Source of the DNA: Streptomyces sp. NRRL F-525 | GTDB lineage: Bacteria > Actinomycetota > Actinomycetes > Streptomycetales > Streptomycetaceae | NCBI RefSeq assembly: GCF_000716605.1 | Contig: NZ_JNXE01000016.1 | Span: 124,001 to 188,000, forward strand | Direction of reading: 5' to 3' | Length of the DNA: 64,000 nucleotides | Part shown: piece after piece, positions 24,280 to 32,782 of the stretch | Numbering within the stretch: the first letter of the stretch is position 1 | How the letters are laid out: the number at the start of each line of letters is the position of its first letter | Translations under genes and position numbers: made by a program | The notes under the pieces: generated by a model | Told to the model about the DNA's origin: nothing | What the model saw: only the letters and a program-made list of their open reading frames with translations | Database searches by the model: none

Positions 24280-26481
24280 GTGGAGCTGCGCGAGGACGAG
24301 CGGTGGGCGGGGCGCGTGGGCGACGGGGATTACTTCGACTTTCGGGGCGGTACGTTCCACGGGCCTGTGACGGGGAAATCGGAGTCCCCGCGTGCGGCTC
24401 CCTCCCCCACGGCACTGTCCGCGCTGCCGGCCGCGCCCGCCGTCTTCACGGGCCGCGAGGACGAGGTGGCCGAGTTGCTGAGTGCGCTCGATCCGGGGGT
24501 CGGTGGTGGCTCCGAGTCCGTCGTCATCTCTGCGGTCTCGGGTCTCGGCGGCGTCGGAAAGACCGCGCTGGCGTTGTGTGTTGCGCATGCGGCTCGGGGG
24601 CGGGGGTGGTTTTCCGGGGGTGCGTTGTTCGTCGATCTTCGGGGGTACGACGACGTTCCGGTGACTGCGGATCAGGCGGTGCTGGCGTTGTTGCGGGCGT
24701 TGGGGGTGGGGGATGCGGATCTGCCGCCTACGGCTGACGAGCAATACGCGCGGTATCGGGGCGAGTTGAGTTCCCGTGAGCCTGTGCTGATCCTTCTGGA
24801 CAACGCCTCCGACCCGGCTCAGATCGTTCCGCTGCTGCCGGGGGAAGGGAGCGGGCACCGGGTCCTGGTGACGTCTCGGGAGGTCCAGGACTCGCTTCCG
24901 GTACGGCAGTTCAGGGTTGACGGGCTGTCGCCGGACGCGTCGCGGGAGTTGGTGGACCGGTCTCTACGGCGGTTCGACCCCGATGATCGTCGGGTTGCGG
25001 ACGAGCCGGAGGCTGTACGGCAACTCGCCGAACTGTGCGGGCACTTGCCGCTTGCTCTGCTGATCGTCTCGGCGTTGCTACGGCGGCGTCGGCTGCGGCC
25101 GGTATCCACGCTGGTCGGTGAGTTGCGGGCGGCGGAGGATCGGGTGCGGGCGTTGCGGGCGAAGGGGGTTGACCAGTACGGCAAGGAACTGAGTCTGCGA
25201 CCCGTGTTCGACGTGATGTATGCGCGGATGGAGCCTGAACTCGCCCGGGTTTTCCGGCTGTTGGGGCAGGCGCCGGGGGACAGTATCGGGCTCTGGCCGG
25301 CAGTCAACCTGACCTCGCTGGAACCGGAGCGCCTGGAACCACTCCTCGACGAACTGGTCGCGGTCTCGCTCCTCACCCCGTTCCCGAGTGGTGGGCGCTG
25401 GGTGATGCATGACCTCGTACGGGTCTACGCCCGACTCATCGCTGTCGAGGATCCCGGGGCGCATGAGGAAGTGACCGAGGCCCGGAACAAGTTGCTGGAG
25501 TTCTACCGCCAACTGCTCGTATCCGCGAAGGCTCACGTCGAGGGGATCCCCGCAACGGCGCCCCATGATTACTTCAACACACGCGAACTCGCCCTGAATT
25601 GGCTCGACTCCGAGCGCACGGGACTGCTGGAGATCGCCCGCTGGACCGACGACGAGGACAAGGGGCGGCCCGGCTCTCTACTGATCGCTCTGTACCTGGA
25701 CAGCTACCTCGGCCTTCGACGCGCCTTCGACGACTGGGCCACCGTGACGACGGCCGCATACGAAGCCGCCCTCCGGGTCCACGACGCCTCGACCGAGACC
25801 GCCCAGCGCCGACCCCTGCGGTTGTCCGCGGACCCTGGCGACGTCGAGGGGCAGGCCATGGCGTGGAATCGCATTGGATTCACGCTGCGGGCACTCAAAC
25901 GGTATGACGACGCGATCGATGCCCACACCCGCAGCGCGCAGCTCGCCGCCGAGATCGGTCTGGTCCGGCAGGCATCCAGGGTGCGCATGAATCTCGGCGC
26001 TGCCCTGAGCGATGCGGGTCGCGTGGAAGAGGCATACGACGTCTTCGAAGAAGCCCTGGCCGTCCACGTGGAACTCGGCGACAAGAGGGGCGAGACAATA
26101 GCCCGTGACAGTCTTGGCATCACCCTTTTCAGGCTGGGCCGACATGAGGAAGCCGTCACCGCCTTCGTCCATGTTCTGGGGCTGTGCGCCGAATCCGGAG
26201 ACTGGCAACGCCGGGCCATCGTCTGGAACAGACTGGGGGTGGCCTGGAACAAGTTGGGGTTGCATGACGAGGCGCTCAGAGCCCACATCCGGGCATTGAA
26301 CTGGTTCGTCTTTTCCCGTGACCGTCTTGCAGAGGCCCGGGTCCGGGCCAATATGGGCAGCGCGCTTCTCCGACTCGACCGCGCCGAGGAGGCACTGTCA
26401 GCCACCTGCCAAGCGCTGAATCTGTATCGGGAGTTCGGCGATGAGCCCGATCTCGCCGAACTCCCGAACACTCACCCATAA
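24280..26481 (+). CDS. NB-ARC and tetratricopeptide-repeat protein (STAND NTPase)
   Basis: 733 residues from GTG at 24280. No clear ribosome site is seen and the true start is uncertain. A short effector-like leader (FHGPVTGK) precedes the NB-ARC NTPase. Walker A is SGLGGVGKTALAL near 87, Walker B is VLILLDN near 170, and the GLPLA-type motif appears as GHLPLALLIV near 253. A winged helix (WVMHDLVRVYARLIA) comes next, and TPR units fill about 525-730 (for example AWNRIGFTLRALKRYDDAIDAH). The plan is that of AfsR/SARP-like C-terminal halves without the DNA-binding part. Such proteins act as ATP-driven scaffolds in regulation or defence. The 3' end overlaps the convergent HATPase gene by 10 bases. 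Confidence 0.85.
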   Translation: MELREDERWAGRVGDGDYFDFRGGTFHGPVTGKSESPRAAPSPTALSALPAAPAVFTGREDEVAELLSALDPGVGGGSESVVISAVSGLGGVGKTALALCVAHAARGRGWFSGGALFVDLRGYDDVPVTADQAVLALLRALGVGDADLPPTADEQYARYRGELSSREPVLILLDNASDPAQIVPLLPGEGSGHRVLVTSREVQDSLPVRQFRVDGLSPDASRELVDRSLRRFDPDDRRVADEPEAVRQLAELCGHLPLALLIVSALLRRRRLRPVSTLVGELRAAEDRVRALRAKGVDQYGKELSLRPVFDVMYARMEPELARVFRLLGQAPGDSIGLWPAVNLTSLEPERLEPLLDELVAVSLLTPFPSGGRWVMHDLVRVYARLIAVEDPGAHEEVTEARNKLLEFYRQLLVSAKAHVEGIPATAPHDYFNTRELALNWLDSERTGLLEIARWTDDEDKGRPGSLLIALYLDSYLGLRRAFDDWATVTTAAYEAALRVHDASTETAQRRPLRLSADPGDVEGQAMAWNRIGFTLRALKRYDDAIDAHTRSAQLAAEIGLVRQASRVRMNLGAALSDAGRVEEAYDVFEEALAVHVELGDKRGETIARDSLGITLFRLGRHEEAVTAFVHVLGLCAESGDWQRRAIVWNRLGVAWNKLGLHDEALRAHIRALNWFVFSRDRLAEARVRANMGSALLRLDRAEEALSATCQALNLYREFGDEPDLAELPNTHP

Positions 26482-26891
26482 CCCACCGCGAACTCGCACC
26501 ACACCACCTTCCCCGGCGCCCGTTCCCCCACCCCCCACTTGTCCGCGAGCACGGAGACCAGCATCAGGCCGCGGCCGTCCTCCGCGTGGAGATCCCGGTA
26601 CGGGGTCCTGACCTTGCGGAGTTCGCCGGTACCGCTGTCGTGGACCTCGACGCGGAGGACTCCGTCGAGGTGGATGCACAGGCGCAGGGCGAGACCCCGG
26701 CCGGGTGGTACGCCGTGGAGGACCGCGTTGGTCGTCAACTCGCTTACGCAGAGCAGGACATCGTCGGTCCGGTCGGTGATGGTCCAGTCCGCGAGGGTGT
26801 TCCGGGTGAACTCGCGGGCCAGCGCGACGGATCTGCGGTCGCGTCGGTAGAACGCCTCGCGGGTGTGGCCTTGTTGGAGTTGTTCGTTCAT
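26472..26891 (-). CDS. ATP-binding (HATPase_c, RsbW/anti-sigma-like) protein
   Basis: 139 residues from ATG at 26891; GTG at 26915 would add eight residues and neither start has a good ribosome site. GHKL ATPase: N box ELTTNAVLHGVPPG, G1 VEVHDSGTG and G2 DGRGLMLVSVLAD. These small Streptomyces proteins resemble anti-sigma factor kinases (RsbW/SpoIIAB) and often sit beside XRE-DUF397 pairs. The protein is divergent from the XRE gene at 27004 across an 88-112-base gap that contains a long dyad. Its target sigma factor or antagonist is not in the window. Confidence 0.85.
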   Translation of the reverse strand: MNEQLQQGHTREAFYRRDRRSVALAREFTRNTLADWTITDRTDDVLLCVSELTTNAVLHGVPPGRGLALRLCIHLDGVLRVEVHDSGTGELRKVRTPYRDLHAEDGRGLMLVSVLADKWGVGERAPGKVVWCEFAVGYG

Positions 26892-26930
26892 GAGGCCACT
26901 GTCACAGGCAGTCACTATCGTGGGTCAGTG

Positions 26931-26965
26931 AGTGAGGTCGTATTTGTTTTCTCTACGACCTCACT
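26931..26965. promoter_or_regulatory. Large perfect dyad upstream of the XRE-DUF397 operon
   Basis: AGTGAGGTCGTA (26931-26942) and TACGACCTCACT (26954-26965), a 12-bp perfect inverted repeat with an 11-base AT-rich spacer. It lies between the divergent HATPase and XRE genes and ends 38 bases before the XRE start. It could be the autoregulatory operator of the XRE protein or a leader hairpin. Confidence 0.65.
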
Positions 26966-27003
26966 ACGACGACTTCGGGTGTGCGCGGGGGAAAGGGACA
27001 CGC

Positions 27004-27822
27004 ATGCAATCGGCGAAGAAGCCCAAGAAGGTCGGTACTTGGCAAGCGGTCGGCGGGCTGGTCGCCCACTTCCGAAGGCAGGCGGGCCTCACGCAGGAAC
27101 AGTTCGCGGCAGCTGCGAACCTGCACATCGACACGATCAGGTCCATCGAGCAGGGGCGTCTTGCGCTGCAGGAGCATCGGGCCATCGAGTTCGATGAACT
27201 GCTGGGTACGGGTGGGGCGTTGTTCGCGTTGGTGGAGAAGTTGCCGGTGCGGGAGCGAATGCCGCAGTTCGCTCAGGAGCTGGCCGACAACGAGCAGGAG
27301 GCGCTCAGCATTCTGTCGTATGAGAGCCAAGTGATCCCTGGGCTGCTCCAGACCAGGGACTACTGCCGCGCCATGTTCGAGTACCGGTATCCACGGCTCG
27401 GGAACGAAACTGCTGAGCAGTGGGTGGACAACCGGATGGAACGGCAGTTGATCTGGCAGCGTGACCAACCTCCCGTGGGCCACTTCATCATCGAAGAGAG
27501 CGTCCTGCGGAGGCAGGTCGGCGGACCAGAGGCAATGCGGGCGCAGATCCATCAGATCCTGGACTTCACCGAACCCGCGCACATGAGCGTGCAGATCATG
27601 CCCATGGATCGCACGCCGCATGCCTGCCTCGCCGGGCCCATGGTGCTGCTGGAGACCCCCCACCACCAGCGCCTGGTCTGGCTGGAGGTGCAGCGAGCCA
27701 GCTTCCTCGTCGAGGATCCCGACGAGGTCAGCGACTATCACCACAAGTATGGAATGCTGCGGTCACAGGCCCTCACTCCTGACGAGAGTGCGCGCCTCTT
27801 GGACAGACTGCTAGGAGACTGA
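27004..27822 (+). CDS. XRE-family regulator with DUF5753 domain
   Basis: 272 residues from ATG at 27004 with a GGGAAAGGGA purine run upstream. The helix-turn-helix lies at about residues 15-70 (FRRQAGLTQEQFAAAANL then IDTIRSIEQGR). It is followed by the DUF5753 domain (IPGLLQTRDYCRAMF and PHACLAGPMVLLETP). Such proteins are the regulators of the abundant Streptomyces HTH-DUF397 pairs (BldB/WhiJ type). They bind DNA until a small DUF397 partner, often together with a HATPase protein, relieves them. The stop overlaps the DUF397 start (TGATG), so the two are tightly coupled. Confidence 0.92.
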   Translation: MQSAKKPKKVGTWQAVGGLVAHFRRQAGLTQEQFAAAANLHIDTIRSIEQGRLALQEHRAIEFDELLGTGGALFALVEKLPVRERMPQFAQELADNEQEALSILSYESQVIPGLLQTRDYCRAMFEYRYPRLGNETAEQWVDNRMERQLIWQRDQPPVGHFIIEESVLRRQVGGPEAMRAQIHQILDFTEPAHMSVQIMPMDRTPHACLAGPMVLLETPHHQRLVWLEVQRASFLVEDPDEVSDYHHKYGMLRSQALTPDESARLLDRLLGD

Positions 27823-28064
27823 TGAACACTGTGGACGCGCTGGCGTGGTTCAAGTCCAGCTACAGCGGCAGCGAAGGCGGCAACTGCATCGAAGTCGCAT
27901 ACGCCTGGCGGAAGTCCACCTACAGCAGTGACGAGGGCGGCAACTGCATCGAAGTCGCCGCCCACCCCGCCGCCATTCACATCCGGGACTCCAAGGTCAC
28001 CGCCGGTCCCATCCTCACCGTCTCGCCCGGCACCTGGACGGAATTCCTCGGTCGCGTCTGCTAG
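27822..28064 (+). CDS. DUF397 small protein with duplicated N-terminus
   Basis: 80 residues, starting in the TGATG overlap with the XRE gene. DUF397 proteins are normally 60-70 residues. Here the opening W-F-K-S-S-Y-S...GGNCIEVA segment is repeated as WRKSTYSSDEGGNCIEVA, giving an extra 20-odd residues. It continues with the usual IHIRDSK and LTVSPGTWTEFL. Expected to be the antagonist or partner of the XRE regulator. Confidence 0.88.
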   Translation: MNTVDALAWFKSSYSGSEGGNCIEVAYAWRKSTYSSDEGGNCIEVAAHPAAIHIRDSKVTAGPILTVSPGTWTEFLGRVC

Positions 28065-28071
28065 GAGAGTC

Positions 28072-28272
28072 ATGAACACCGCAGCACGGCAGCACTTGGC
28101 GTGGTTCAAGTCCAGCTACAGCAGCAATGAGGGCGGGGACTGTATCGAAGTCGCCGCCCACCCCGCCGCGATCCACATCCGTGACTCCAAGGTCCCCGCC
28201 GGTGCCAACCTCACTGTTTCTCCCGGGACTTGGACAGAGTTCCTGGACGGGGTCACGCGTCCCTCAGCCTGA
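28072..28272 (+). CDS. Second DUF397 small protein
   Basis: 66 residues from ATG at 28072, AGGAG just upstream, 7 bases after the first DUF397 gene. One standard copy of the domain: WFKSSYSSNEGGDCIEVA, IHIRDSKVPAG, LTVSPGTWTEFLDGV. Very similar to the first, so a local gene duplication. The end overlaps the convergent ABC permease gene by 20 bases. Confidence 0.88.
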   Translation: MNTAARQHLAWFKSSYSSNEGGDCIEVAAHPAAIHIRDSKVPAGANLTVSPGTWTEFLDGVTRPSA

Positions 28273-29008
28273 ACGCCGCTCCCCCGACCACCAACAACCC
28301 CACCGCATACGCCGCCAGCACCCCCAACCCCGGCCACGGAGCGATCGCCAGCCTCTCCAGGTTCTTCGTCGCCTGGATGGAGAGGGCCGCCGGCATGGGG
28401 GTCCAGCGTTGCAGACGGTGTTGCCAGGTTGGGGAGTTGACCAGGTGGGACAGGAGCGGGGTGACGTAGAGGATGCCCAGGCCCAGGGTGATCGCGCCGG
28501 CCGTGTCGCGGAGCAGGGTCGCCAGGGACAGGCCCAGGAGTGTCACCAGGACGAGGATCAGGGTCGAGCCTGCTGCCGCTCGGAGCGTCGCGCCGTCCGT
28601 GGGGCTCGGGAGGATCAGGCGGGACAAGGTCAGGGCTGACAGGACCGCCAGGGCTCCCGCAGTCGACGTCAGCAATGACAAAGCCAGCGCCTTTGATACC
28701 AGGACGCGCCACCGTCCCGGCATCGCCGTGAGCGTCGTGCGGATCGTGCCCGTGCTGTACTCCGCGCCGATCGAGAGCACGCCCAGCACCAGGCACAGTG
28801 ACTGGCTCAACTGGACGCCCGTGAGGCTCAGTTTGACCGTGTCCTCGTGGCAGGCCGTCGGGGACGGGCACACCTGGGTCGTGAGCGAGGAGGCCGCCGC
28901 CGCGCCGACCGCCGCCGTCAGGGCGACCGTTGCCGCCAGGAGCCACCAAGTGCTCGGCAGCGTACGGAGTTTGGTCCACTCCGCGTGGAGAGAGCTCATC
29001 CATCTCAC
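28253..29008 (-). CDS. ABC transporter permease
   Basis: 251 residues from GTG at 29008 with AAGGAGG eight bases upstream. ABC-2 type membrane protein: cytoplasmic start (LHAEWTKLRTLPSTWWLL), then about six hydrophobic segments. A typical GAEYSTGTIRTTLT coupling helix follows the second. It ends with a hydrophobic helix and RLRDA. The start overlaps the stop of the upstream permease gene (GTGA). Together with that permease and the ATPase it forms a three-gene exporter. The substrate is unknown. Confidence 0.9.
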   Translation of the reverse strand: MRWMSSLHAEWTKLRTLPSTWWLLAATVALTAAVGAAAASSLTTQVCPSPTACHEDTVKLSLTGVQLSQSLCLVLGVLSIGAEYSTGTIRTTLTAMPGRWRVLVSKALALSLLTSTAGALAVLSALTLSRLILPSPTDGATLRAAAGSTLILVLVTLLGLSLATLLRDTAGAITLGLGILYVTPLLSHLVNSPTWQHRLQRWTPMPAALSIQATKNLERLAIAPWPGLGVLAAYAVGLLVVGGAAFRLRDA

Positions 29009-30537
29009 GCGTCCCGCCTCCTTAGCGTCCAGGCCGCCAGCAGCAGGGCCGCCGCCGTGTAGGCCACCAGGACCGTTAGGCCGTGGTACGGGGTGAGGGG
29101 GTAACAGCCGCTCTCCGGGAGGCAGTTGTGCTGGACCTGCGGGTAGTACGTCACGCCCTGCTGGATCGCGAAGGCCGCCGCCGGTGTCACCCGCAGGAGC
29201 CATTGCGCGGCGGGGAGCGGGAAGGCGAAGGACAGGATCTGCGGGAGGATCACCAGGACCACCACCGTCGCGATCGTGCCCGCGCTGCTGCGCAGCACCA
29301 CTCCCAGCGCGAGGGCCAGGACCGCCACCAGGGAGAGGAGTACCGCGCTGCCCACCACCGCCCTCAGGGCCGGGTTCTGGAGGAGGGAGAGGTCGGGGAA
29401 CTCCGGGGGCTTGAAGCCGTTGGAGCGCAGGGTCTTCTGGGCCAGGGTGAAGCCGATCGCCGTTGCCAGCAGGCCTGTTGTGAAGGTGATTGCCGCGATG
29501 ACCGTCGCCTTCGCCGCGAGCACCTTCAGTCGCGACGGTGCCGCCGTGAACGTCGTACGGATCAGGCCCCGTTTGTATTCCGTCGTCACGAAGAGCGTGC
29601 CCAGGGCTGCCATGAACAGGAGGCCTATGAAGACTCCCTGGAAGCTCATCTGGAGCATGTCGGGGCTGTTCTCGTCGGGGGCGATGTCTCCCTGGCCGGT
29701 GAGGCTGTAGGCGCCGGCCGGTGACACCGTCGTCGTACCGGGCCGGCTGTTCGGTCCGTTGGGGGGCGGGGCGCCGACGTCCGTGGCCGACCAGGTGCTG
29801 TCGGTCGACTCGCCCTGGAGGGTGAGGTGGTCGAAGGTGCCGGTGGCCTGGCCGCTCCCTGCCACCTCGCTCGTACCGCCGAAGGAGCGGTGGACGATCT
29901 GATGGTCGGGAGCCGCCAGAAACAGCCCGACCTGAACCGTCCTCCCCAGCCCCGCCACCTCCACCTCCCCAAGCCGGGTCCACTTCTGACCGTCTACCGA
30001 CGCATAGCCGGTTAGTTTTTCCCCCAGCCTTTTCAGGCGAAGCCACTGCGGGGCCTTCGCCAGATCACTGCTCGGGCCCGCCTTGTCCTCGGTGAAGTTC
30101 CACTGCATGCGCACGCCATGGCCAGGGGTCACCATCACCGCCGCGTACGGCGAGCCCGGCTTCAGGCTCGACTTGACGATGATCCCGCCCTTCGTCCAGG
30201 GCCCCAGCCCCTTGCCGGAGGCGTCTTTCAGACCGGTGACCCGAGCCGTGACCGTCCCGTCGCCGGTCAGCGCGCGGTGGGTGAAACGGAAGGAGTCGTG
30301 GACGACCTCACCGCCCGGGCCCAGGACGATCGTGGGGCCGCCGCCGACGCTGGAACCGCTCGCGCCCACCTGGCAGATCACGACCGTGACCACGGCGGCG
30401 ATCGCCAGCACCAGCAACCAGGCCCTGACCGTCCAGAACTTCGCCCACTCCGCCCGCAGCAGCCGCCCGAAGCCGGCGCGGGCCGGGTGCAGCGCCGAGC
30501 GGTACGGAGGAACCGTCCTCGTCGGTGTCGTCGTCAT
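29005..30537 (-). CDS. ABC transporter permease with large extracellular insertion
   Basis: 510 residues, ATG at 30537 overlapping the ATPase stop (TGATG). The cytoplasmic start (RLLRAEWAKFWTVRAWLLVL) leads to TM1. About 230 extracellular residues then follow before the remaining five or so TM segments. The insert reads like a jelly-roll, DUF1349/LamG-like domain (GGIIVKSSLKPGSPYAAVMV, QWLRLKRLGEKLTGYASVDG, GLFLAAP). The TM part has the ABC-2 signature TTEYKRGLIRTTF. A sugar- or polymer-binding-like domain spliced between TM1 and TM2 is unusual and suggests sensing or handling of an external ligand. Second gene of the exporter operon. Confidence 0.85.
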   Translation of the reverse strand: MTTTPTRTVPPYRSALHPARAGFGRLLRAEWAKFWTVRAWLLVLAIAAVVTVVICQVGASGSSVGGGPTIVLGPGGEVVHDSFRFTHRALTGDGTVTARVTGLKDASGKGLGPWTKGGIIVKSSLKPGSPYAAVMVTPGHGVRMQWNFTEDKAGPSSDLAKAPQWLRLKRLGEKLTGYASVDGQKWTRLGEVEVAGLGRTVQVGLFLAAPDHQIVHRSFGGTSEVAGSGQATGTFDHLTLQGESTDSTWSATDVGAPPPNGPNSRPGTTTVSPAGAYSLTGQGDIAPDENSPDMLQMSFQGVFIGLLFMAALGTLFVTTEYKRGLIRTTFTAAPSRLKVLAAKATVIAAITFTTGLLATAIGFTLAQKTLRSNGFKPPEFPDLSLLQNPALRAVVGSAVLLSLVAVLALALGVVLRSSAGTIATVVVLVILPQILSFAFPLPAAQWLLRVTPAAAFAIQQGVTYYPQVQHNCLPESGCYPLTPYHGLTVLVAYTAAALLLAAWTLRRRDA

Positions 30538-31490
30538 CACCGGGTCACCTCGTCCGTTTCCTCGGCGGGCGTGGACGTGAACTCGACCGCGTCCCGGGTG
30601 AGTTCCATGTATGCCTCCTCCAACGACGCCCGATGCGCGCCCACTTCGGCGAAGGGGACCCGGGACGCGGCGAGCAGTTCCACGATCCGTTCGGCGGGCA
30701 GGCCGGTGACGGTGAGGGTGTCGCGGTCGGTGACGGCCACCGTCCCGCCCTCCCGGGCCAGCAGTTCCATCGCTTCCGTACGACTGCTCGTGCGCAGCCG
30801 TACCCGGTCGCCGGAGGCCGCCGCGAGGAGGTCGGCCACGGCCGTGTCGGCGATCAGGCGTCCCCGCCCGATGACGACCAAGTGGTCGGCGGTGTCTTCG
30901 AGTTCGCTCATCAGGTGGCTGGAGACGAGGATCGCCCGGCCTTCGGCGGCGAGGTGCCGGAGCAGGCCGCGGATCCATTGGATCCCTTCCGGATCAAGGC
31001 CGTTGACCGGTTCGTCGAGGAGAAGTACGGGAGGGTCCCCCAGCAACGCGACGGCTATGCCGAGCCGTTGGCGCATTCCGAGGGAGTAGCCGCTCGCCCT
31101 CCGCCGGGACGCCTCCTCCATGCCGACCTGTTCGAGCACCTCGTCCACGCGCCGCATCGACAGGCCGTGGGAGTGGGCGAGCCAGCGGAGGTGGTCGCGC
31201 CCCCGGCGGCTGGGGTGCAGGGCGGCGGCGTCCAGCAGGGCGCCGACCTCCAACAGCGGGGTGCGCAGGGCGTGATAGGGGCGGCCGCCGATCAGCGCCT
31301 GTCCCCCGTCGAGGGCGTCCAGCCCCAGAAGGGCCCGCATGGTGGTGGACTTCCCCGCCCCGTTGGGACCGACGAACCCGGTCACCGTGCCGGGCTCGAC
31401 CGTGAACGACAGCCCGTCGACCGCGAGCGTCCGCCCGAACCGCTTGCGCAGGTCCCGGACTTCGATGGTTGCGTCGGTTGCGTGACTCAT
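30537..31490 (-). CDS. ABC transporter ATP-binding protein
   Basis: 317 residues. Walker A VGPNGAGKSTTM near 40, signature YSLGMRQRLGIAVALLG near 137, Walker B VLLLDEPVNGLDPEG near 157, switch His in VSSHLMSELEDTADH. The roughly 80-residue C-terminal extension is typical of DrrA/BcrA-type exporters. First gene of the operon with the two permeases. It is divergent, across 101 bases, from the histidine kinase at 31592, the layout of BceAB-like stress exporters controlled by their neighbour two-component system. Confidence 0.94.
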   Translation of the reverse strand: MSHATDATIEVRDLRKRFGRTLAVDGLSFTVEPGTVTGFVGPNGAGKSTTMRALLGLDALDGGQALIGGRPYHALRTPLLEVGALLDAAALHPSRRGRDHLRWLAHSHGLSMRRVDEVLEQVGMEEASRRRASGYSLGMRQRLGIAVALLGDPPVLLLDEPVNGLDPEGIQWIRGLLRHLAAEGRAILVSSHLMSELEDTADHLVVIGRGRLIADTAVADLLAAASGDRVRLRTSSRTEAMELLAREGGTVAVTDRDTLTVTGLPAERIVELLAASRVPFAEVGAHRASLEEAYMELTRDAVEFTSTPAEETDEVTR

Positions 31491-31591
31491 GCTGAGGGAG
31501 GCTAGGGGCGACGGGCACCCCCCGTCGTCACGCGGCAGAGGTCCCTCACGAGGGGGACGCCGACGGGGAGGGGGGTCGGCACAATGACGGA

Positions 31592-32782
31592 GTGGGTGAC
31601 GACAGTGAGGGCGTACGGGCGGTGAGGTCCCGGTGGCGGACCGCCGAGGCCGGTACCCGCGCCCTGGTCACGGGCGTCGCACTGGCCGTCCTCGCCGTCG
31701 CCGAAGTCCTCGTCCGCAGAACCGACTTGGCCGGTGGCTTCGCCGCCCTGCTGCTGCTCGCCCTCGCCTCCACCCTCCCCCTCGCCTTCGTCCTCGGCAC
31801 CGGACGCCTCGCCCGGAGCTGCGCCGCCCTCGCGCTCAGCCTCGCCTGCGTGCTCTCCCTCGTGCCCTTCGGAGGGCTCACCGTCGGCGGGGTCGTGTCC
31901 CAACTGGCGTGCGTGTACGTGCTGGGCCGCGCCGGAGCGACCCGTCTCGGCGGAGTCCTCGTCCTCCCCTACGTCGTGATCGCCCTCGGCAGTCACGAGG
32001 AACTGACCCGGATCGTCGCCGTCCTCGTCGCGACCCTCGCCTCCGCCGCCGCGGCCACTGGCATCGCCCACCACGTCCGCAGCACGGCCCAGGCCCACAG
32101 CGCGACCGAACAGGCCTTCGCGGACACCCTCCTCGAACACGCCGCCCGGGGTGAACGGGCGCGTATCGCACGGGAGTTGCACGACGTCGTCGCGCATCAT
32201 ATTTCGATGATCGCCGTCCAAGCCGAGACCGCCCGGCTCACGACTCCCGGGTTGCCGACCGAGGGCGCAACCCGCCTCCTCGCCATCGGCGACACCGCAC
32301 GCACCGCACTCACCGAGATGCGGCGGCTGTTGGGCGTGCTGCGAGAGGACGCGGACACCGGAGTCCAACGCCGCCCCCAGCCCGGCCTCGCCCAACTCAT
32401 GGACCTGGTCGACGAGTCACGCGACGCGGCCGGCTCCCGCACCCGCCTCATCGTCAGCGGCCCCATCACCCCACTGGACCCCGGCATCGAGGTCACCGCG
32501 TACCGCATCGTCCAGGAGGCTCTGACCAACGCCCGCCGCCACGCGCCGGGCGCGGCAGTGGACGTAGAACTCCGTTACGGGGACCAGGACTTGGCGGTCC
32601 GCGTGCGCGACAACGGGCCGGGGCCCACCGTCGACCTCTCCGGTCACGGGCTGCTGGGTATGCGCGAGCGGGCCGCGACGGTCGGCGGCACCCTGCGCAC
32701 CGGGCCCGCGCCCGGAGGCGGATTCGTCGTCGAGGCGCGGCTGCCCGTCAAGTCGGAGGAGGAGGCGACGGCGCTGCCATGA
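31592..32782 (+). CDS. Sensor histidine kinase (NarL-partner type)
   Basis: 396 residues from GTG at 31592; a later start cannot be excluded because the ribosome site is weak. Four to five hydrophobic helices within the first 165 residues and no large sensor domain. The HisKA_3 box is RARIARELHDVVAHHISMIAVQ, with phospho-His in ELHDVVAHH near 196. HATPase_c follows (IVQEALTNARRHAPG, DNGPGP, GHGLLGMRERA). This is the membrane-embedded, intramembrane-sensing kind common in Streptomyces. It overlaps the response regulator start by 4 bases (ATGA). Confidence 0.93.
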   Translation: MGDDSEGVRAVRSRWRTAEAGTRALVTGVALAVLAVAEVLVRRTDLAGGFAALLLLALASTLPLAFVLGTGRLARSCAALALSLACVLSLVPFGGLTVGGVVSQLACVYVLGRAGATRLGGVLVLPYVVIALGSHEELTRIVAVLVATLASAAAATGIAHHVRSTAQAHSATEQAFADTLLEHAARGERARIARELHDVVAHHISMIAVQAETARLTTPGLPTEGATRLLAIGDTARTALTEMRRLLGVLREDADTGVQRRPQPGLAQLMDLVDESRDAAGSRTRLIVSGPITPLDPGIEVTAYRIVQEALTNARRHAPGAAVDVELRYGDQDLAVRVRDNGPGPTVDLSGHGLLGMRERAATVGGTLRTGPAPGGGFVVEARLPVKSEEEATALP

